A stretch of DNA of 64,000 nucleotides from Collybiopsis luxurians FD-317 M1 (lineage: Eukaryota > Basidiomycota > Agaricomycetes > Agaricales > Omphalotaceae): NCBI GenBank assembly GCA_000827265.1, contig KN834787.1, forward strand, positions 390,338 through 454,337, given 5' to 3'. The notes below the pieces were generated by a model that made no database searches, was not told the origin of the DNA, and saw only the letters and a program-made list of their open reading frames with translations. Every line of letters starts with the position of its first letter. The first letter of the stretch is position 1. Positions 60,345 through 64,000 of the stretch are shown here, piece after piece. A program made the position numbers and the translations under genes.

Positions 60345-61328
60345 TTCCTGCTCCTACTTAATGGGCTATTATAGTTTACCTCTGCATTGTCACCATTTGT
60401 TGATCTGGGAATGAGTTGGACTAGGCCTTATTTGCTTGCAGATTGCCATGAGTGGCTTAGGGTTGGGCATATGAATCAATCACTCTGCGTCCCGGTCGCT
60501 GACCCTCCGCCCAATCTTGCAACTTCTGCAGCCTCACTCTGAGACTTGGTGGCGAGAGAATAGAGAGGTAGTGGTTGCAAGGAAATGAATAAAGCCCATT
60601 CAATGGAAGGGAGGTGGAGAGTATTTGCACTGGGAGATGAGTGAGTTTGGGTTCTAATGCATTGCTCTTGCTATCCTGAATCTTTTTCAAGCCTAGAACA
60701 TCATGGTCCTCCAGACAGCGGAAGAACGTGCAGTGAGCGGTTCATCTCCATCCCCAGCTTTATCGATTGTAAAGGATATGAGCACAGGGAATTCCTCCAG
60801 AATCTTTAGGAGGTCATCATCAGACAGGCAACAACCCTAGTGAGCTATATGCTATGGCATGTCGTCCGAAAGGAGGACAGATTGTGACCAGTAGCTACGA
60901 CTACCTACATTGAACAAAGATGCGTACCTCGCACCTCAGACCGGAGCTTCCCGTACCTTAGTACATAGTCTTACCTACATATGCAGTATAGCAGAGGGTT
61001 TTCCAGAAAAAATCTCAGGTCTCAGGTTCGGTTCAGGATTGAACCCGGTCCGGTAGATTTATGTAATGGACTGAACCGCGGAAACACTAGACAGCCCGGT
61101 CATGGAAAGGAGATGAATTGTGACTAGGTCTCGGTATCTAGAGTCCATGTGATGCGCAGTAACTGCCTACGGCCCGAGGTTGTAACAGTTTGAAAGAAAT
61201 GATTGCTCTATTTTTAAATTGGACAGGCTGCAGGTCATGTCTCAATCTACGGATTCAGCGATCACCCCGGACCCGAACGTTCTCACTCATCAGTGACAGT
61301 CATATATCCATCAAATCGTACCATGTTG
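60345..61328. other. Intergenic, NLR C upstream region
   Basis: No gene is supported. The last ~100 bp contain CTACGGATTCAGCGATCA, which has a counterpart upstream of NLR B (CTACGGATCCAGCAATCA at about 45932). Confidence 0.45.
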
Positions 61329-61337
61329 TATATAAGG
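61329..61337 (+). promoter_or_regulatory. TATA box of NLR C
   Basis: TATATAAGG lies 53 bp before the start codon, at the same relative position as in NLR A and B. Confidence 0.65.
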
Positions 61338-61381
61338 GTTCCTTTGAACAGGCGACATTGCTAGTTCCACCCCCTTGCCCA

Positions 61382-64000
61382 ATGCCCGATTGGTAAGATA
61401 GTTTAGTGGGAAATTGAAATTGGTTGAAACCAATTAATCTTTTCAATCATTACAGGAATCAGCACGCCCTCAATACTGCGATGGAGAGTATAGAAAGAAA
61501 TGATCACGACTTCCATACAAACAACTTGTGAGTGATTCGGTAATAGAAAATTACTCAGTCATGCATCTCTCAATAGGGGTGATATGTTTGCCGGAGCATC
61601 AAACTTTTCCATCAGTGGTTTTCCAGTCTTTAATGTACATCATGCTATTTATGAAGGAGGAAGCTTTCAAGAAGTTTCTGGAACTGTTCCACCTGGTAAT
61701 AGTTGATCTACAGTTTTCAGAATTTCCATATGCTGAAAAATGGTATTGAAAGGATACATCCCAGACATGACTGATCTCAGTCCAGCCTCTCCATTTTTCA
61801 TGGGAAGGCAGGATGTTCTGATGGACCTTCAAAAATATTTTATCCTGGAGTCTGCATCAACTGTAATTCATGAAAGAAAGATATTTCTGCTCTTCGGAAT
61901 GGGAGGAGCTGGAAAAACTCAAGTTGCTCTGAAGTTTATCAGCAGATTCAAAACAAGGTAACAGGGTTTAAAATAATGACATTGGATGTTCATAATTGTT
62001 TTTTTTTTGTTTGGCAGGTTTACTAAATGTTATGTGATTGTTGCAAGTTCAGAGGAATCACTCAAGGCAAGCTTTTATGATATTGCCATAAAGAATGGCC
62101 TCAGTAGGGCCAGCACATGGGAATCCGGACTTAGAATGTTTGCAAAACATGAAGAAGAATGGATCATTCTCTATGACAATGCAGATGACCCAAACATTGA
62201 CTTGGGCCAATTTCTGCCTCAGAGTAGTCATGGGAACATTATCATTACCTCCAGAAATAACACCTTAAAACAGCTGAGCACCAAATTCAAAGAGCTCAAA
62301 GACATGAGACCAAAAGATGGGGTCCAATTACTTCTAAAGCATGCCATAAAGAACCAACAGCCCACCTCTAATGAGGTATCTATGGCCATGCTTATTTCAG
62401 CAAAGCTACATTACTTTGCTTTAGCCCTTGTGCATGCTGGTTCATACATTTCACAACAGAATTGCCTAGATGCATATTTGGAGAAACTGGAAAAGAATCA
62501 AATAGCATTTATGAATCAAAAATTACTACAGAGTATTGAGAAATACTCTTTATCTGTTTATGCAAGCTGGGATCTTAGCTGGAAAAGACTGGATGAAGAA
62601 TGTAGAACATTCCTTAGGATATGCTCGTGCCTTCACTATGAAGGTATTTCTCGCAAACTATTCCAGAGAGCATTAGATAACTTTGAAAAAGAAAATGGAC
62701 ACCATTTGGCTGCATATCCATTGTTAGAAAGTTTAACATTGCAAAGTTTAGTTTGGGATGATTTAGTTATGGATAAAATTATTCAGACCTTGAATTCATA
62801 TTCATTAATTACTGTAGGAAAAGAAGGGATATATTCCTTACATCCGTTGGTTCATCAATGGATTGGCAACAGCATTAATACCATGGCTAAAAAAAGTCTT
62901 CAGCTAGGGGTGCAGAGTCTTATAGCAATGTCAATACCAGGGGCAGACATTACATTCTTAAGGTCAATAGTCAGCCATTGTAAGGATTTTGTCATCACAG
63001 ATGATGCTCACACTGATGATGCCCTGGGAGAGTTATGGTTTTCATGTGGGTTTTATAACAGAGCTTATGAAATATGGGAGGCTCTACAGCATACTCTCCA
63101 GATGAAACTAGGAGAGTGGCATCCCAGGACTTTGACTCAAATGTCCAAGGTTATAATGTCATTGGAGAAAATAGGAAGATATACAGAAGCATTGCAGCTG
63201 GGGTTGTCAGTGGTAGATAGATCCAAGGCAATTATGGGTGACAAACATCCCGATACCCTTAATAGAATGAACAGTCTGGCAATCGCATACTCTCAGATGG
63301 GAAGATATAATGAAGCACTCCAGATTGTGGAGCCATTGTTGGACATTTCCAAAAATGCTCTGGGAGAAAGGCATCCTGACACACTTGGTCAAATGGAGAA
63401 CTTGGCAATCAGATACTCTGAGGTGGGAAGATATCTTGAGGCACTGCAGATTGCAGAACCATTGCTGGGCATGTCTCAACAGATTTTAGGAGAGACGCAT
63501 CCACGGACCCTTGGTAGAATGGAGAATTTAGCAATCCGATACTCTGAGGTGGGAAGATATAATGAAGCACTGCAGATTGCAGAGCCACTGCTGAACACAT
63601 CCAAACTGATTCTGGGAGAGAGACATCCTGATACTCTTTGTCGAATGAATAACTTGGCAATCACATACTCTGAGGTGGGAAGATACATTGAAGCACTGCA
63701 GATTGCAGAGCCACTGCTGAACATGTCCAAACAGATTCTGGGAGAAAGACATCCTCATACCCTTAGTAGAATGCACAATTTGGCAATTACATACTCTGAG
63801 GTGGGAAAATATAATCAAGCACTACAGATTGCAGAGCCACTGCTGGAAATTTCCAAACAAATTTTGGGAGAGAAGCATCCTGATACCCTTGGTAGAATGG
63901 AAAACTTAGCAATCAGATATTCTGAAGTGGGAAGATATAATGATGCCCTGCAGATTGCAGAGCCACTGCTGGATATGTCAAAACAAATTCTGGGAGAGAG
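61382..64000 (+). CDS. NLR C: NB-ARC-TPR STAND protein, cut by the window edge
   Basis: Exons 61382-61392, 61456-61527, 61577-61695, 61753-61957 and 62018 onwards match NLR B exon for exon (11, 72, 119 and 205 nt). All acceptors are AG, including TTTGGCAG before exon 5. Blocks are MFAGASNFSISGFPVFNVH, P-loop GMGGAGKTQVAL, Walker B WIILYDNADDP, NIIITSRN, LHPLVHQWI and then at least seven TPRs (GRYNEALQIAEPLL--SKQILGE-HP-TL) still in progress at the last base. No stop or frameshift is visible. The TPR units of this copy are more uniform (mostly EALQIAEPLL) than those of A. It is the only member of the trio with no visible lesion, but its 3' end is unseen. Confidence 0.88.

Overview
The window is fungal nuclear DNA, most likely from a mushroom-forming basidiomycete (Agaricomycetes). 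The evidence is short GT-AG introns (about 33-150 nt) in almost every gene, a DUF1996 secreted protein, a STAND protein with a 'Goodbye' N-terminus, F-box and Mug135-like proteins, and Harbinger/hAT-type transposons. There is no bacterial gene organisation. GC-balanced housekeeping segments alternate with AT-rich, repeat-laden accessory segments.

Layout. 2.3-4.5 kb: a divergent pair, a mitochondrial ICT1-like peptidyl-tRNA hydrolase (minus) and a Gly-rich protein with three SFE-type repeats (plus). 6.8-12.1 kb: two copies of a ~200-bp repeat, then an intact eight-exon Goodbye-NACHT-ankyrin NLR (1473 aa, 21 near-identical ankyrin repeats). 13.9-18.4 kb: a dead PIF/Harbinger element (Myb/SANT-like gene plus DDE transposase) split by a 1.6-kb hAT-type insertion with an 8-bp target duplication, which itself carries a nested terminal-inverted-repeat element. 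19.5-24.3 kb: a Pif1/Helitron-type helicase fragment, an F-box-like relic and an intact two-exon Mug135-like gene. 25-28.7 kb: unrecognised coding-like blocks and an orphan, frameshifted ankyrin array. 28.7-33 kb: mostly small repeats.

33-56.6 kb is the core of the window. It reads as a tandem block duplication of the unit [DUF1996 gene - NB-ARC/TPR NLR - secreted 674-aa protein]. In unit 1 the DUF1996 gene is intact, NLR A has two 1-nt frameshifts and the 674-aa gene is a pseudogene. In unit 2 the DUF1996 copy is a pseudogene, NLR B is open but has a mutated splice acceptor, and the 674-aa gene is intact. A third paralogue, NLR C, starts at 61.4 kb and runs off the right edge, apparently intact. 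The three share a TATATAAGG box, an 11-nt first exon, identical intron phases and a conserved ~40-residue Gly/Phe-rich N-terminal motif of unknown function.

Four STAND/NLR loci, highly similar repeat units, a near-identical internal TPR duplication and shared upstream repeats describe an NLR birth-and-death cluster, as expected for fungal innate immunity or self/non-self recognition genes. Transposons and duplicated blocks inside it show CpG-to-TpG-like decay. All assignments are from reading the sequence; no database search was run.
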